Assembly (NCBI GenBank): GCA_963588595.1
Contig: CAVAIA010000008.1
Location: forward strand, 1-43,193
DNA length: 43,193 nt
DNA from: Phoenicibacter sp963588595
GTDB lineage: Bacteria > Actinomycetota > Coriobacteriia > Coriobacteriales > Eggerthellaceae
Direction: 5' to 3'
Notes under the pieces: generated by a model
The model's database searches: none
What the model was told of the DNA's origin: nothing
Seen by the model: only the letters and a program-made list of their open reading frames with translations
Shown here: piece after piece, positions 42,960 through 43,193 of the stretch
How positions within the stretch are numbered: position 1 is the stretch's first letter
Layout: every line of letters starts with the position of its first letter
Translations under genes and position numbers: made by a program

Positions 42960-43193
42960 TTAAGCTGTTTTTTCTTGAGGAAGGTCTTTTTTATCAATCT
43001 TGGAAGCAGGCTTTTTAATTGCGTCCTTGTCATATGAAATCCCAAATTCTTTTCTGATCAAAGCATCAATTTCGCGAAGTAGTTCAGGATTGTCATTTAA
43101 AAATTCTTTTGTTGCCTCTCTTCCCTGTCCTAGTCTCATATCGCCATAAGAAAACCATGCGCCATTTCTGTGAAGAACGCCGCAAGATATGCC
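42960..43193 (-). CDS. recA: RecA, C-terminal part (cut by window edge)
   Basis: The last 77 residues of RecA, running off the window's right end. The reading NGAWFSYGDMRLGQGRE followed by FLNDNPELLREID matches the conserved C-terminal domain of RecA (the GAWYSY..ERIGQG region). A Lys/Asp-rich tail ending KDLPQEKTA follows, which is the usual variable acidic/charged end. The frame is open from the edge to the TAA at 42960-42962. RecA catalyses strand exchange and LexA cleavage; it would work with the AddAB and RecO encoded at the other end of the window. Confidence 0.95.
   Translation of the reverse strand, partial: GISCGVLHRNGAWFSYGDMRLGQGREATKEFLNDNPELLREIDALIRKEFGISYDKDAIKKPASKIDKKDLPQEKTA

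Overview
This 43 kb window is a gene-dense, AT-rich (mid-30s % GC by eye) chromosomal segment of a fermentative anaerobic bacterium. The best fit is a low-GC Coriobacteriia-type actinobacterium. This is inference, based on the rapZ-yvcK-whiA triad beside uvrC, an AddAB-type nuclease pair, hrcA directly followed by dnaJ without grpE or dnaK, zinc-ribbon/PASTA and zinc-ribbon/FHA proteins, and SpoVS between rny and miaB. A Firmicute is the main alternative. TGA is used as a stop codon, and TTG starts are frequent. No transposase, integrase, phage gene, CRISPR array, rRNA or tRNA was seen. No gene-free stretch exceeds 300 bases; the longest (29157-29300) is a regulatory region.

Layout. At 1-570 a biotin-transport S component (bioY) lies on the minus strand. 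611-9017 holds addB-like and addA-like helicase-nucleases and uvrC (DNA repair). 9061-11997 holds rapZ, yvcK and whiA. 12082-16399 holds gap and pgk (lower glycolysis), a tRNA dihydrouridine synthase and hemW. 16509-22188 is a tightly packed, CIRCE-headed run hrcA-dnaJ-rsmE-mtaB-ybeY-dgkA-era (heat shock, tRNA/rRNA modification, ribosome maturation, lipid recycling). It is followed by a zinc-ribbon/PASTA membrane protein and recO. 24343-29156 (minus) is a compact four-gene Opp/Nik-family ABC importer. 29301-34610 (plus) is a complete six-subunit Ech-type energy-converting [NiFe]-hydrogenase operon. 34671-37558 holds pgsA, a D,D-carboxypeptidase, an FHA protein and a small unknown gene. On the minus strand 37574-43193 follow dut, nrdR, miaA, miaB, spoVS, rny and the 3' end of recA.

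Most notable is the divergent block 24343-34610. An importer with a His-rich ATPase N-terminus and an HPHGHGW motif at the end of its binding lipoprotein is paired head to head with a nickel enzyme. An imperfect inverted repeat, GTGTTAC-N13-GTAATAC, sits on the importer's predicted transcription start and resembles a NikR operator. I read this as a nickel-supply module for the hydrogenase. Its double ATPase is unusually compact, with most of the helical subdomain missing from the first half.

Other unusual features are an HrcA about 100 residues short in the middle, an AddB without the usual N-terminal Walker A, and several genes (addB, hrcA, echA, pgsA) whose -10 boxes lie 6-8 bases before the start codon, suggesting leaderless mRNAs.
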